NCBI RefSeq assembly: GCF_003721515.1
Contig: NZ_RJJD01000001.1
Span: 958,736-1,022,735, forward strand
Length of the DNA stretch: 64,000 nt
Direction: 5' to 3'
Source of the DNA: Rufibacter latericius
Lineage (GTDB): Bacteria > Bacteroidota > Bacteroidia > Cytophagales > Hymenobacteraceae
Shown: in pieces, positions 22,485-31,682 of the stretch
Layout of the letters: the number at the start of each line of letters is the position of its first letter
Numbering within the stretch: the first letter of the stretch is position 1
The notes under the pieces: generated by a model
What the model was told of the DNA's origin: nothing
The model's input: the letters and a program-made list of their open reading frames with translations, nothing else
Databases searched by the model: none
Translations under genes and position numbers: made by a program

Positions 22485-24356
22485 ATGAAACTAACCGCGC
22501 TAGACATCGGCATCATCATCCTCTACCTCGTCTCGGTGGCGGCGATCGGGCTGATCCTGCAGAACCGGGCCAAGGCCAACAAGGAAGCGTACATGCTGGG
22601 CGGCAACACCCTGCCGTGGTACGCGCTGGGCCTCTCCAATGCCTCGGGCATGTTCGACATCTCCGGCACCATGTGGATGGTGATGCTGGGCTTCGTCTAC
22701 GGCCTGAAGAGCATCTGGATCCCGTGGCTGTGGCCGTCCTTCAACCAGATCTTCCTGATGATGTTCCTGGCCGCCTGGCTGCGCCGCTCCAACGTGACCA
22801 CTGGGGCCGAGTGGATGCTCACCCGCTTCGGACGGGGCCGCGACTCCAACAAGTCGCACGCCATCGTGGTGGCCTTCGCCTTGCTGAGCTGTTTGGGCTT
22901 CCTGGCCTACGGCTTCATCGGGCTGGGCAAGTTCGTGGAGATCTTCGTGCCGTGGTCGGTGGTGCAGCCGTATGTGCCCTTCACCGTCTCGCCTGAGTTC
23001 GTGCCGCACTTCTACGGCATGCTCTTCACCTTCTTCGCGGTTTTCTACTCCATTCTGGGCGGCATGGCCAGCATCGTGTGGGCCGACGTGCTGCAGTACG
23101 GCATCATGACCGCCGCCTCCGTTGTGGTGGCCATCCTGGCCATGAACAACCTGGACACCGCGCCGCTCAACGTGCCCGAGGAATGGAAGACGCCTTTCTT
23201 CGGGGCCACGCTCAACATGGACTGGACCGGCATCATTGACGACGTGAACGCCAAGATCCAGTCGGACGGTTACTCTTTGTTCGGGATCTTCTTCTCGCTG
23301 ATGGTCTTCAAGGGCATTCTGGCCAGCTTGGCCGGCCCCACGCCCAACTATGACATGCAGAAGATCCTCTCCTCCCGCTCCCCGCAGGATGCGGCCAAGA
23401 TGAGCGCCTTCGTCTCGGTGGTGCTGATCCCTACGCGGTACCTGATGATCATGGGCTTCACGGTGCTGGCCATCCTGAACTACGACCAACTGAACCTGCA
23501 ATCGGCAAGCGGCATCGACTTTGAGAGAATCCTGCCGGCCGCCATCCAGCGGTTCGCCCCCACCGGTTTGATGGGCCTGATCCTGGCCGGGCTTCTGGCG
23601 GCGTTTATCGGCACGTTTGCAGGGACCCTGAATGCGGCGCAGGCGTATCTGGTGAATGACGTATATCTGAAATACGTGAACCCCAAGGCCAGCAACGCTA
23701 CCGTGAACCGCATGAACTACGCCACCGGCATTGTGGTAGTGCTGGTGAGCATGGCCCTGGGCTTCCTGGCCAAGGACGTGAACAGCCTGCTGCAGTGGAT
23801 TGTGGCGGGTCTGTACGGCGGCTACATCTCGGCCAACGTGCTCAAGTGGTACTGGTGGCGCTTCAACGCTAACGGCTTCTTCTGGGGCATGCTGGTGGGT
23901 ATAATAGCGGCCCTGGTCTTCCCGTACTTCACCGAGGGCCTGGACCTCTACTACTTCCCGTACCTGCTGCTCATTTCCCTGGCTGGTAGCCTTATAGGCA
24001 CCTACACGGCTCCGCCCACTGAGGCCGAGACCCTGAAAAGCTTCTACCGGAACGTGCGTCCGTGGGGCTTCTGGAAACCGGTGGCCCAGCAGGTGAAGGC
24101 TGAGGACCCGTCCTTCGAGGAGAACAAGAACTTCAAGCTGGACATGTTCAACGTGGTCATTGGCGTGGTGTGGCAGATGAGCCTCACGCTCCTCCCAATC
24201 TACCTGATCCTGACCATGTACACCGAACTTATGGTGACTACCGGTATCCTGATCGTGTGCAGCGCCATCCTGAAGAAAACCTGGTGGGACAAACTGCCCA
24301 AGGATGGTGACTCCGTGGCCTCTATCCTCAAACGAAAATTAGTTTCTGTTTCATAA
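22485..24356 (+). CDS. Sodium:solute symporter, putative mannobiose transporter
   Basis: A 623-residue inner-membrane protein of the SSF family with about 14 helices. The N-terminus reads [21 protein letters not shown], followed by the typical [17 protein letters not shown] (about 36-52) and [14 protein letters not shown]. Its position between GH26 and the GH130 phosphorylase mirrors the known mannan cassette of Bacteroides fragilis, where a transporter of this type accompanies mannobiose use. Import of mannobiose with sodium is the likely role, by context. Third codon positions are strongly biased to C and G, much more than in the flanking GH26 genes. This produces long meaningless antisense frames. 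Confidence 0.9.
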   Translation: MKLTALDIGIIILYLVSVAAIGLILQNRAKANKEAYMLGGNTLPWYALGLSNASGMFDISGTMWMVMLGFVYGLKSIWIPWLWPSFNQIFLMMFLAAWLRRSNVTTGAEWMLTRFGRGRDSNKSHAIVVAFALLSCLGFLAYGFIGLGKFVEIFVPWSVVQPYVPFTVSPEFVPHFYGMLFTFFAVFYSILGGMASIVWADVLQYGIMTAASVVVAILAMNNLDTAPLNVPEEWKTPFFGATLNMDWTGIIDDVNAKIQSDGYSLFGIFFSLMVFKGILASLAGPTPNYDMQKILSSRSPQDAAKMSAFVSVVLIPTRYLMIMGFTVLAILNYDQLNLQSASGIDFERILPAAIQRFAPTGLMGLILAGLLAAFIGTFAGTLNAAQAYLVNDVYLKYVNPKASNATVNRMNYATGIVVVLVSMALGFLAKDVNSLLQWIVAGLYGGYISANVLKWYWWRFNANGFFWGMLVGIIAALVFPYFTEGLDLYYFPYLLLISLAGSLIGTYTAPPTEAETLKSFYRNVRPWGFWKPVAQQVKAEDPSFEENKNFKLDMFNVVIGVVWQMSLTLLPIYLILTMYTELMVTTGILIVCSAILKKTWWDKLPKDGDSVASILKRKLVSVS

Positions 24357-24406
24357 GTCAAAGGCGGCCTGACAGGCCGTTTAGTAACCCTTTTACCCAA
24401 ATCACC

Positions 24407-25627
24407 ATGGAAAACCCCTTCCAAAAAAGACAGCAGGCCCTGGAGCAGTTCCATGCGGCCCTGATCACCAAGAAGAACGAGAAACTGCCGCTCGGCAACG
24501 GCATCTACGATAGATACAAGAACCCAGTCCTGACCAACCAGCACGCCCCCATCGCCTGGCGCTATGACCTGAACCCGAAGACCAACCCGTACTTCATGGA
24601 GCGGATCGGGGTCAACGCCACCTTCAACGCCGGGGCCATCAAACTCCATGGCAAGTACCTGCTGGTGGTGCGGGTGGAGGGCAACGACCGCAAGTCCTTC
24701 TTCGCGGTGGCCGAGAGCCCCAACGGCATCGACAACTTCCAGTTCTGGGAGAAACCCATCACCATGCCCGAGACCCAGGACCCCGACATCAACGTGTACG
24801 ACATGCGCGTGGTGCAGCACGAGGACGGCTGGATCTACGGCCTGTTCTGCACCGAGCGCAAGGACCCGGCCGCCCAACCCGGCGACGAGTCATCTGCGGT
24901 GGCGCAGTGTGGCATCGCCCGCACCAGGGACCTGGTTTCCTGGGAACGCCTGCCTGACCTGAGATCCACCTCGGCGCAGCAGCGCAACGTGGTCCTGCAC
25001 CCTGAGTTCATCAACGGCAAATACGCGCTCTACACCCGTCCGCAGGACAGCTTCATTGAGGCGGGCAGCCGCGGCGGTATCGGTTGGGGCCTCACCGACT
25101 CGATGGAGAACGCCGTGGTGGACGAGGAGTTCATCGTGGACCCCAAGGCCTACCACACGGTGTACGAGGTGAAGAACGGCCAGGGCCCCGCTCCCATCAA
25201 AACCGAGAAAGGCTGGCTTCATTTGGCGCACGGCGTACGGAACACCGCCGCCGGCCTGCGCTACGTGCTCTACATGTTCCTGAGCGACCTGGATGACCCG
25301 TCCAAGGTAATTGCCAAACCAGGCGGGTATTTCATCGCCCCGGAGGGCGAGGAGCGGGTGGGCGACGTTTCCAACGTGGCCTTCGCCAACGGCTGGATTG
25401 TGGACGAGGACGGCACCGTGTTCATCTACTACGCCTCCTCTGACACCAGAATGCACGTGGCCACCTCCACCGTGAATCAGCTTCTGGACTATGTGCTGAA
25501 CACCCCGGCCGACGGGCTCCGCTCTGCCGCCTCGGTGGAGCAGATCAACCTGCTGGCGGAGAAGAACAAAGCCTACATCAAAGGCAAGAAACAGGTGATG
25601 GCTCCCGAGTTAAACGGCGCGAATTGA
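24407..25627 (+). CDS. GH130 4-O-beta-D-mannosyl-D-glucose phosphorylase
   Basis: A 406-residue cytoplasmic phosphorylase of family GH130, subfamily 1 type. It should split beta-1,4-mannosylglucose with phosphate into alpha-mannose-1-phosphate and glucose. A five-blade propeller signature is visible: [19 protein letters not shown] (about 39-57), the region around Asp132 in [14 protein letters not shown] (family catalytic Asp; Asp131 in the B. fragilis enzyme), and [20 protein letters not shown] (about 192-211). The absence of a signal peptide fits a cytoplasmic role. The neighbouring 2-epimerase starts on the last base of this gene's stop codon (TGATG), so translation of the two is coupled. 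This pairing supports the mannosylglucose assignment over mannan chain phosphorylase. Confidence 0.93.
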   Translation: MENPFQKRQQALEQFHAALITKKNEKLPLGNGIYDRYKNPVLTNQHAPIAWRYDLNPKTNPYFMERIGVNATFNAGAIKLHGKYLLVVRVEGNDRKSFFAVAESPNGIDNFQFWEKPITMPETQDPDINVYDMRVVQHEDGWIYGLFCTERKDPAAQPGDESSAVAQCGIARTRDLVSWERLPDLRSTSAQQRNVVLHPEFINGKYALYTRPQDSFIEAGSRGGIGWGLTDSMENAVVDEEFIVDPKAYHTVYEVKNGQGPAPIKTEKGWLHLAHGVRNTAAGLRYVLYMFLSDLDDPSKVIAKPGGYFIAPEGEERVGDVSNVAFANGWIVDEDGTVFIYYASSDTRMHVATSTVNQLLDYVLNTPADGLRSAASVEQINLLAEKNKAYIKGKKQVMAPELNGAN

Positions 25628-26856
25628 TGGCTACCGTTTCCGATACCACCCTTGCCTCCCAGCTTTCCACCTACCGGCAGGAGATGGAAACCGAGTTGGA
25701 GAGGATATTGGCTTTCTGGACGGAGCACACCCTGGACCACCGGAGCGGCGGCTTCGTGGGGCAGATCGATAACAACGGCAAGGTGAACCCCGAAGCGCCC
25801 AAGGGTAGCATCCTGAACGCCCGCATCCTGTGGACGTTTTCAGCCGCTTTTCGGCAAACGGGGCAGAAAACGTATCTGGAGATCGCGACCCGCGCTTTTG
25901 ATTACCTGACAACCTCCTTCCTGGATACCGCCCACGGCGGTATCTACTGGATGGTGGACGCCCAGGGCCAGCCTCTGAACACCCGCAAACAGATCTACGC
26001 CCTAGCTTTCACCATCTACGGGATGAGCGAGTACCACCTGGCCACGCAAAACGAAAAGGCTTTGCAGGTGAGCCAAGGGCTTTTCCGGTGGATTGAGCAG
26101 TACAGCTTCGATCCGGAGCACGGCGGGTACCTGGAGGCTTTCAGCCAAACGGGCGAACTGTTGGAGGACCTGCGCCTGAGCGAGAAGGACTGCAACGACC
26201 CCAAGACCATGAATACGCACCTGCATATTTTGGAGGCCTACGCTAACCTGTACCGCGGCTGGCCGGACCCACTGCTGGAAAAACAACTCAGAGGCCTGAT
26301 CGAGGTGTTCCTACAGCGAATCATTGATCAGAACACCGGCCACCTGAAACTGTTCTTCTCCCGCGACTGGGTCTCTTCGGCCAACCTGGTCTCCTACGGC
26401 CATGACATTGAGGCTTCCTGGCTGTTGCAGGAAGCCGCCGAAGTGCTGGGCGATGAGGAATTGCTGGCGAATGTGAAGGAAGTGGCACTCACCATGGCCC
26501 ATGCCACGGCAGAGGCCCTGCTCCCGGACGGAAGCCTGTACCATGAGCTCAACATGGACGAGAACCACTACGACAAACACCGTGAGTGGTGGGTGAGCGC
26601 CGAGGCGATGGTGGGTTTCTTCAACGCCTACGAACTGACCGGCTCCGAGGACTTTCTGCAAAGGTCTTTGGACTCTTGGAAATTCGCGCAGACCTATTTC
26701 CTGGACCTGGAGCGGGGCGAGTGGCATTGGGGAGTGAACGATGACTATTCTTTGATGAGCAAAGAAGACAAGGTCGGGTTCTGGAAATGCCCTTACCACA
26801 ACGCTCGGGCCTGCCTGGAAATCATCCATAGATGCAAGAAGTCGGCGAAAGCCTAA
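25627..26856 (+). CDS. Cellobiose/mannobiose 2-epimerase (AGE family)
   Basis: A 409-residue cytoplasmic protein of the N-acylglucosamine 2-epimerase superfamily, matching cellobiose 2-epimerases in length and motifs. It should convert beta-1,4-mannobiose to mannosylglucose, the substrate of the preceding phosphorylase. Visible family motifs are LDHRSGGFVGQID near residue 38, WWVSAEAMVGFFNAYE, EWHWGVNDD and the C-terminal WKCPYHNARACLE with conserved His391. The ATG at 25627 overlaps the GH130 stop codon by one base and is chosen over a TTG three bases upstream. The epimerase-phosphorylase pair is diagnostic for the intracellular mannobiose route. Confidence 0.93.
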   Translation: MATVSDTTLASQLSTYRQEMETELERILAFWTEHTLDHRSGGFVGQIDNNGKVNPEAPKGSILNARILWTFSAAFRQTGQKTYLEIATRAFDYLTTSFLDTAHGGIYWMVDAQGQPLNTRKQIYALAFTIYGMSEYHLATQNEKALQVSQGLFRWIEQYSFDPEHGGYLEAFSQTGELLEDLRLSEKDCNDPKTMNTHLHILEAYANLYRGWPDPLLEKQLRGLIEVFLQRIIDQNTGHLKLFFSRDWVSSANLVSYGHDIEASWLLQEAAEVLGDEELLANVKEVALTMAHATAEALLPDGSLYHELNMDENHYDKHREWWVSAEAMVGFFNAYELTGSEDFLQRSLDSWKFAQTYFLDLERGEWHWGVNDDYSLMSKEDKVGFWKCPYHNARACLEIIHRCKKSAKA

Positions 26857-26877
26857 AGCCTTCCCGCAAGCTGCTGC

Positions 26878-26909
26878 TTTAGGGTGGTTTTTCAGAAATA
26901 AGCCCTAAA
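26878..26909. repeat. Dispersed palindrome, copy 13
   Basis: TTTAGGGTGGTTTTTC and GAAATAAGCCCTAAA. It lies 21 bases after the epimerase stop, inside the operon, with no other hairpin in the gap. Confidence 0.75.
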
Positions 26910-26985
26910 CAGCTAGCAGATTAGCCGCGGATCAGAGAAAACAAAGGAAGTACTTTCAACAAATTCGTACCCACAACTACCTGGC

Positions 26986-28737
26986 ATGAAAACACTTCTA
27001 CGATTACTTTCCTCCGTCTCAGGGCGGGCGTACCTGGCTTGGTTGGCGTTGTCTTTTTTCCTGGCCTCTACCTCTTGCACCCAGGCAGCAGATATCAAAA
27101 TTGAGGCTGAAAACGCTACCCGCACGGGAGTAACCGTGGCTAGTTCCATGACGGGGTTTTCGGGCAGTGGGTACGTGCAGGGGTTTGACAATTCCTTCGC
27201 CAAGAACGTACGGTTCACCGTCGACGTTGCCACAGCCGGCATCTACGACCTGACCATCCGGTACGCCACGCCATCGGGCGAGAAAGGGTACGTGCTGGAG
27301 GTAAACGGAAGTCGTTCAGAGGGAATGTTGACCCCCGTTTCAGGGTACGGCACAGCGCAGGCGGGCAAGTTCCTGCTGACGGCAGGGGCTAACTCCATTA
27401 CCATTGGCGGCGGCTGGGGATACTACATTATTGATTACATTAACCTAAGTCCGGCCACGATTCCTTTGCCGGCCAAACCGCCCAAGACCTTGACCGATGC
27501 CAACGCAACGGCTTCCACCAAGAACCTGTTCTCGTATCTGGTAGACATCTACGGAACCAAAGTGCTGGCGGCCCAGCAGGAAACCAACGAGCTTCAGGAA
27601 ATGGACTACGTGCGCACGCACTCAGGGAAAGATCCGGCCATCGGGTCATTTGACCTGATTGAGTACTCGCCTTCTCGTATCCAGTTTGGGTCCAACCCCA
27701 CGGGATTCTCGGAAAAAGCCATCCAATGGGCCCAAAAAGACCAGGGCCGCGGCATCATCAGCCTGATGTGGCACTGGAACGCCCCCACTGATTTGATCAA
27801 CCAAAGCCCTGACAAACTCTGGTGGAGCGGGTTCTACACCCGGGCCACCACCTTTAACTTTGCTACCGCCCTCGCCGATAAAAACGGGGCCAATTACCAG
27901 CTTCTGCTTCGTGATATTGATGCCATTGCGGTAGAACTGAAGAAGTTTCAGGCACAAGACATTCCGGTACTGTGGCGTCCCTTGCACGAGGCGGCCGGTG
28001 GCTGGTTTTGGTGGGGCGCCCAGGGAGCCGCTCCGTTCAGGGAGCTTTGGCAACTGATGTACGACCGCCTCACCAACCATCACCAACTGCACAACCTCAT
28101 CTGGGTCTACACCGCCGAACGCGGGAAACCCGATTGGTACCCCGGCGATGCGTACGTAGACATAGTAGGCATTGACATTTACGAAAACACCGCTGTGGCT
28201 TCTAACCTGAGCGGCCAATGGACCGAGCTGCAGAACCTGTTCAACGGCAAGAAACTGGTCACGCTCTCAGAGACCGGCAACCTCCCCAACCCCGAATTCA
28301 TCCGAACCTTCGGGACGTGGTGGTCCTGGTTTGCTGTGTGGCCGGGCGCGGATTACACCAGAAAACAAGCCTCCAGCCTCATTCACTCGGTCTTCAACGA
28401 TCCAGATGTCATCACTCTGGACGAATTGCCTAACTGGCGGAGCTACACTGCGGTGACCAGCAGCGCGCTGGAAAAAGAACTTGGGAAATTATCGGTGTAC
28501 CCCAACCCTTCCCAGGAAGGCCAGTTGACCATCAGCACCACCACCAAATCTCCTTTAACGGCTACGTTTTCGCTGTTCACTACCACCGGAGCCAAAGTAT
28601 TGGAAGTGTCCCGGCATTTGAGGAGCGGGCTGAACCAGGTTCAGCTTCCGGTTCAGCAGCTTCCGGCGGGCATGTATGTGCTTTCCATCCAAAAAGGAGG
28701 CGAACAGATTTCCCGGAAAGTGGTGCTGCAGAAATAA
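26986..28737 (+). CDS. GH26 beta-mannanase with carbohydrate-binding module and T9SS sorting domain
   Basis: A 583-residue secreted mannanase. A signal peptide (about 1-36) is followed by a CBM35/CBM6-like beta-sandwich module (ADIKIEAENATRTG to YYIIDYINLSPA, about 36-155). The GH26 barrel runs to about residue 490, with acid Glu335 in WRPLHEAAGGWFWWG and nucleophile Glu429 in LSETGNLPNP. The last 80 residues are a type IX secretion C-terminal domain (LSVYPNPSQEGQL, then LPAGMYVLSI and the final KVVLQK). The enzyme should therefore be exported across the outer membrane and act on intact mannan, in contrast to the tail-less GH26 at 21272. It is one of the clearest signs of a T9SS-bearing Bacteroidota host. 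Confidence 0.93.
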   Translation: MKTLLRLLSSVSGRAYLAWLALSFFLASTSCTQAADIKIEAENATRTGVTVASSMTGFSGSGYVQGFDNSFAKNVRFTVDVATAGIYDLTIRYATPSGEKGYVLEVNGSRSEGMLTPVSGYGTAQAGKFLLTAGANSITIGGGWGYYIIDYINLSPATIPLPAKPPKTLTDANATASTKNLFSYLVDIYGTKVLAAQQETNELQEMDYVRTHSGKDPAIGSFDLIEYSPSRIQFGSNPTGFSEKAIQWAQKDQGRGIISLMWHWNAPTDLINQSPDKLWWSGFYTRATTFNFATALADKNGANYQLLLRDIDAIAVELKKFQAQDIPVLWRPLHEAAGGWFWWGAQGAAPFRELWQLMYDRLTNHHQLHNLIWVYTAERGKPDWYPGDAYVDIVGIDIYENTAVASNLSGQWTELQNLFNGKKLVTLSETGNLPNPEFIRTFGTWWSWFAVWPGADYTRKQASSLIHSVFNDPDVITLDELPNWRSYTAVTSSALEKELGKLSVYPNPSQEGQLTISTTTKSPLTATFSLFTTTGAKVLEVSRHLRSGLNQVQLPVQQLPAGMYVLSIQKGGEQISRKVVLQK

Positions 28738-28779
28738 CGACGGAAATCCGGCGCTCTCCGCCTAAAACTTCTGGGCCTG

Positions 28780-28811
28780 TTTACAGCCCGATTTCAAAGA
28801 AATGGCCTAAA
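28780..28811. repeat. Dispersed palindrome, copy 14
   Basis: TTTACAGCCCGATTTC and GAAATGGCCTAAA. It lies 42 bases after the second GH26 stop. The adjoining TTCTGGGCCTG just upstream looks like part of a further, broken left arm. Confidence 0.65.
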
Positions 28812-28885
28812 ACCAGTCCTGATAGAAACAGCGAACAAATCTTGAATTCCATACTCCCACTCACCTAACAGCCCAGACAAAACCC

Positions 28886-30115
28886 ATGAAAAAACTATTG
28901 CTCTCCCTGGCAGCCCTCACGCTTTCGGTTACGGCTTTCAGCCAGGGAAACAACTACGCGCAGAACTACAAGAAGTATGAAGGCCTGGCCATGACGCCGC
29001 CCATGGGCTGGAACAGCTGGAACAAATTCGCTTGCAACGTAGACGAGAAACTGATCCGGGAAACCGCCGATGCCATGGTGAGTTCCGGTATGAAAGCCGC
29101 CGGCTATGAGTACATCAACATAGACGACTGCTGGCACGGCGACCGGGACAGCCTGGGCTTTATCCACGCTGATCCAAAGCGCTTCCCATCGGGCATGAAA
29201 GCCCTCGCCGACTACGTGCACTCCAAAGGGTTGAAACTGGGTATCTATTCAGATGCCGGTTCCCAGACCTGCGGTGGCCGTCCGGGAAGCCGCGGTTATG
29301 AGTTCCAGGATGCCCAGATGTACGCCTCATGGGGCATCGATTACCTTAAATATGATTGGTGCAACACCGAAGGCCTGAAAGCCGAGGGTGCTTACAAAAC
29401 TATCGCCGCCGCTCTGCAAAAAGCAGGCCGCCCGGTGGTACTGAGCATCTGCGAGTGGGGTAATGACAAGCCCTGGGAATGGGGTCCGGCGGTAGGGCAC
29501 CTGTGGAGAACCACCGGCGACATCTACAACTGCTTTGACTGCGTGGAAGATCACGGTACCTGGAAATCATGGGGCGTGATGCAGATCCTGGACAAGCAGG
29601 AAGGCTTGAGACAATACGCGGGCCCAGGCCACTGGAACGACCCAGACATGATGGAAGTAGGTAACGGAATGGCCGTAAACGAAGACCGCGCCCACTTCAC
29701 CATGTGGAGCATGATCGCCGCGCCTCTCATTGCCGGAAACGACCTGCGCAAGATGAGCAAAGAAACCGTGGCCATCTTAACCGACAAAGAAGTGTTGGCC
29801 ATCAACCAGGACAAACTCGGCATTCAGGGCTTGAAACTCTCTGCCAAAGACAGCCTTGAAACGTGGGTAAAACCTCTGGATGGCGGAAAGTGGGCCGTTA
29901 CTTTCCTGAACAGGGCAAAGAATCCTCAGAAAGTGACCTTTGACTGGAAGAAAACGCCCATCAACGATGACCTTTCCAAACGGGAACTGAACGCCAATAC
30001 TACCACTTACAAAATTTGGAACGTGTGGACGAAGAAAGCCCAGGGTACCACCAAGAAAGCCTTTGAAGCCACCGTACCCGCGCACGACATAGTACTACTG
30101 GTTCTGTCTGAATAA
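28886..30115 (+). CDS. GH27 alpha-galactosidase
   Basis: A 409-residue exported family 27 enzyme that removes alpha-1,6-galactose side chains from galactomannan. The signal peptide ends AFSQG near residue 21. The GH27 opening TPPMGWNSWNKFAC lies near residue 37, YINIDDCWHG near 75 and GLKLGIYSDAG near 115. The nucleophile is Asp157 in YLKYDWCN and the acid/base is Asp212 in WRTTGDI. GPGHWNDPDMMEVGN follows, and the C-terminal 85 residues form the beta-sandwich. Its place in the mannan operon fits removal of galactose before backbone cleavage. It is flanked on both sides by dispersed palindromes instead of terminators. Confidence 0.94.
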   Translation: MKKLLLSLAALTLSVTAFSQGNNYAQNYKKYEGLAMTPPMGWNSWNKFACNVDEKLIRETADAMVSSGMKAAGYEYINIDDCWHGDRDSLGFIHADPKRFPSGMKALADYVHSKGLKLGIYSDAGSQTCGGRPGSRGYEFQDAQMYASWGIDYLKYDWCNTEGLKAEGAYKTIAAALQKAGRPVVLSICEWGNDKPWEWGPAVGHLWRTTGDIYNCFDCVEDHGTWKSWGVMQILDKQEGLRQYAGPGHWNDPDMMEVGNGMAVNEDRAHFTMWSMIAAPLIAGNDLRKMSKETVAILTDKEVLAINQDKLGIQGLKLSAKDSLETWVKPLDGGKWAVTFLNRAKNPQKVTFDWKKTPINDDLSKRELNANTTTYKIWNVWTKKAQGTTKKAFEATVPAHDIVLLVLSE

Positions 30116-30129
30116 ATTTCGTTTCTTTG

Positions 30130-30163
30130 TTTAGGGCCTGTTTTCCAGAAAGCAGGCCCTAAA
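30130..30163. repeat. Dispersed palindrome, copy 15 (near perfect)
   Basis: TTTAGGGCCTGTTTTC pairs with GAAAGCAGGCCCTAAA with a single G-T type mismatch. It lies 14 bases after the GH27 stop. The variant GGGCC/GGCCC replaces the GGGGC/GCCCC of copy 1 on both arms. Confidence 0.9.
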
Positions 30164-30243
30164 TGCTTTCTAGCGGCCGCCAGCGAAGAACCCCTGCATT
30201 GGCTTCCGCTAACCTTCACCATTCACGTCATAGTTCAGGAAAG

Positions 30244-31644
30244 ATGAAACTGAAATCACTGAAAAAACTTTTCATTGTCGCGCTCCTTTCCGCCTCTTCC
30301 ACCTCGGCGGGAGCGGTCTCCCTGCCAGCCATCCTTGGAAGCCACATGGTGCTGCAACGAAACGCCGAGGTCATTCTCTGGGGTTGGGGCAGCACCGGCG
30401 AAGAAGTCACCGTGACCGGCAGCTGGGACAACAAACCCGTTAAAACCAAGGTCAATAACCAGGCGCAATGGTCAGTAAAACTGCAGACTTCCGCCGCCAA
30501 CGGCCCGCAGACCGTGACCGTGAAAGGCTACAACACCCTGGTGCTGGAAGACGTGTTGCTGGGCGAGGTCTGGTTATGCTCCGGTCAATCTAACATGGAC
30601 TGGAATGCCAACGCCGGAATAGACAATGCCGAGCTGCACATCAAGGAAGCCAATTACCCCTCCATCCGGTTTTTCCAGGCCTCCAAACGCACCGCCGATG
30701 CTCCGCAGGTGGACCTGCAGGGCCAATGGGTAGTCTGCACGCCGGAAACCATGAAGAACTTCAGCTCGGTGGGCTACTTCTTCGGGAGGGAAATTCACCG
30801 GAACCTGAACACGCCGGTCGGGTTGATCAACAGCAGCTGGGGTGGCACCCCCATCGAGATTTGGTTCAGCGGGCAGGCCATCGCTTCTAACCCTGTTTTG
30901 GCCGAAGCAGCCGCAAAACGCAAAGAGGTAGAATACGGTCCGGTGCAGCCAGCCAAAGCCTACAACGCCATGATTGCGCCGCTCATCCCCTTCCGGCTGG
31001 CAGGTGCCCTGTGGTACCAGGGGGAATCTAACGTAGATGCCCCCGAAGTGTATGCCCAGATGCTGCCCACCCTTATCCAGGATTGGCGCACCTCCTGGAA
31101 AAATGATTTCCCCTTCTACTACGTGCAGATCGCGCCCTGGAAGTACGGCACCCCCGAAGAACGGGTGCGGCTCGCCGAGGCCCAGCTGAAAACCATGACC
31201 GTTCCGAAAACTGGCATGGCGGTCATCAGTGACGTGGGCGATACGGTGGACATTCACCCCAGAAACAAACTGGATGTAGGCAAACGCCTCGCCTCCTGGG
31301 CTCTGAACAAAACCTACGGTAAAAAAGAGGTGGCCTTCTCTGGCCCCGTGTACCGCGACATGAAAGTGGAAGGAAACAAAATTCGACTGTCTTTTGACCA
31401 CGCAGACCAAGGCTTGGTAGCCAAAGGCAAAGAACTCACCCATTTTGAGATTGCCGGCGAAGACCAGAAGTTTGTGCCCGCCAAAGCCAAAATAGACGGC
31501 AAAACCATTGTGGTGAGCGCCAAGGAAGTGAAAAAGCCGGTAGCTGTGCGGATGGGCTGGAACAACACCGCTGTACCTAACCTCTTCAACAAGGCAGGTC
31601 TACCCGCCTCCACCTTCCGGACTGATAACTGGCCCCGTAAGTAA
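30244..31644 (+). CDS. Sialate O-acetylesterase-like SGNH esterase, probable acetylmannan esterase
   Basis: A 466-residue exported esterase of the SASA/DUF303 (SGNH hydrolase) type. The start at MKLKSLKKLFIVALL is preferred over an in-frame ATG 27 codons earlier, because it opens a signal peptide and has AGGAAAG just upstream. The catalytic Ser116 lies in CSGQSNMDW and the Asp336-x-His338 pair in DTVDIHPRNK. YQGESNVDAPEVY (around 258) is also typical of the family. An N-terminal beta domain (SHMVLQRNAEVILWGWG) precedes the hydrolase fold, as in sialate 9-O-acetylesterases. Within a mannan operon, removal of acetyl groups from mannan or glucomannan is the likely job. This is inferred from context, not sequence. 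Confidence 0.85.
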   Translation: MKLKSLKKLFIVALLSASSTSAGAVSLPAILGSHMVLQRNAEVILWGWGSTGEEVTVTGSWDNKPVKTKVNNQAQWSVKLQTSAANGPQTVTVKGYNTLVLEDVLLGEVWLCSGQSNMDWNANAGIDNAELHIKEANYPSIRFFQASKRTADAPQVDLQGQWVVCTPETMKNFSSVGYFFGREIHRNLNTPVGLINSSWGGTPIEIWFSGQAIASNPVLAEAAAKRKEVEYGPVQPAKAYNAMIAPLIPFRLAGALWYQGESNVDAPEVYAQMLPTLIQDWRTSWKNDFPFYYVQIAPWKYGTPEERVRLAEAQLKTMTVPKTGMAVISDVGDTVDIHPRNKLDVGKRLASWALNKTYGKKEVAFSGPVYRDMKVEGNKIRLSFDHADQGLVAKGKELTHFEIAGEDQKFVPAKAKIDGKTIVVSAKEVKKPVAVRMGWNNTAVPNLFNKAGLPASTFRTDNWPRK

Positions 31645-31682
31645 CATACCATCTAGAATTATCTTCTTCCTTTGTACTCCAC

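Noticed and set aside
22500..23501. Open frame of 333 codons antisense to the symporter gene
   Set aside because: It is produced by the high GC at third positions of the real gene; its composition (His, Gln, Arg and Val rich) is that of an antisense shadow.
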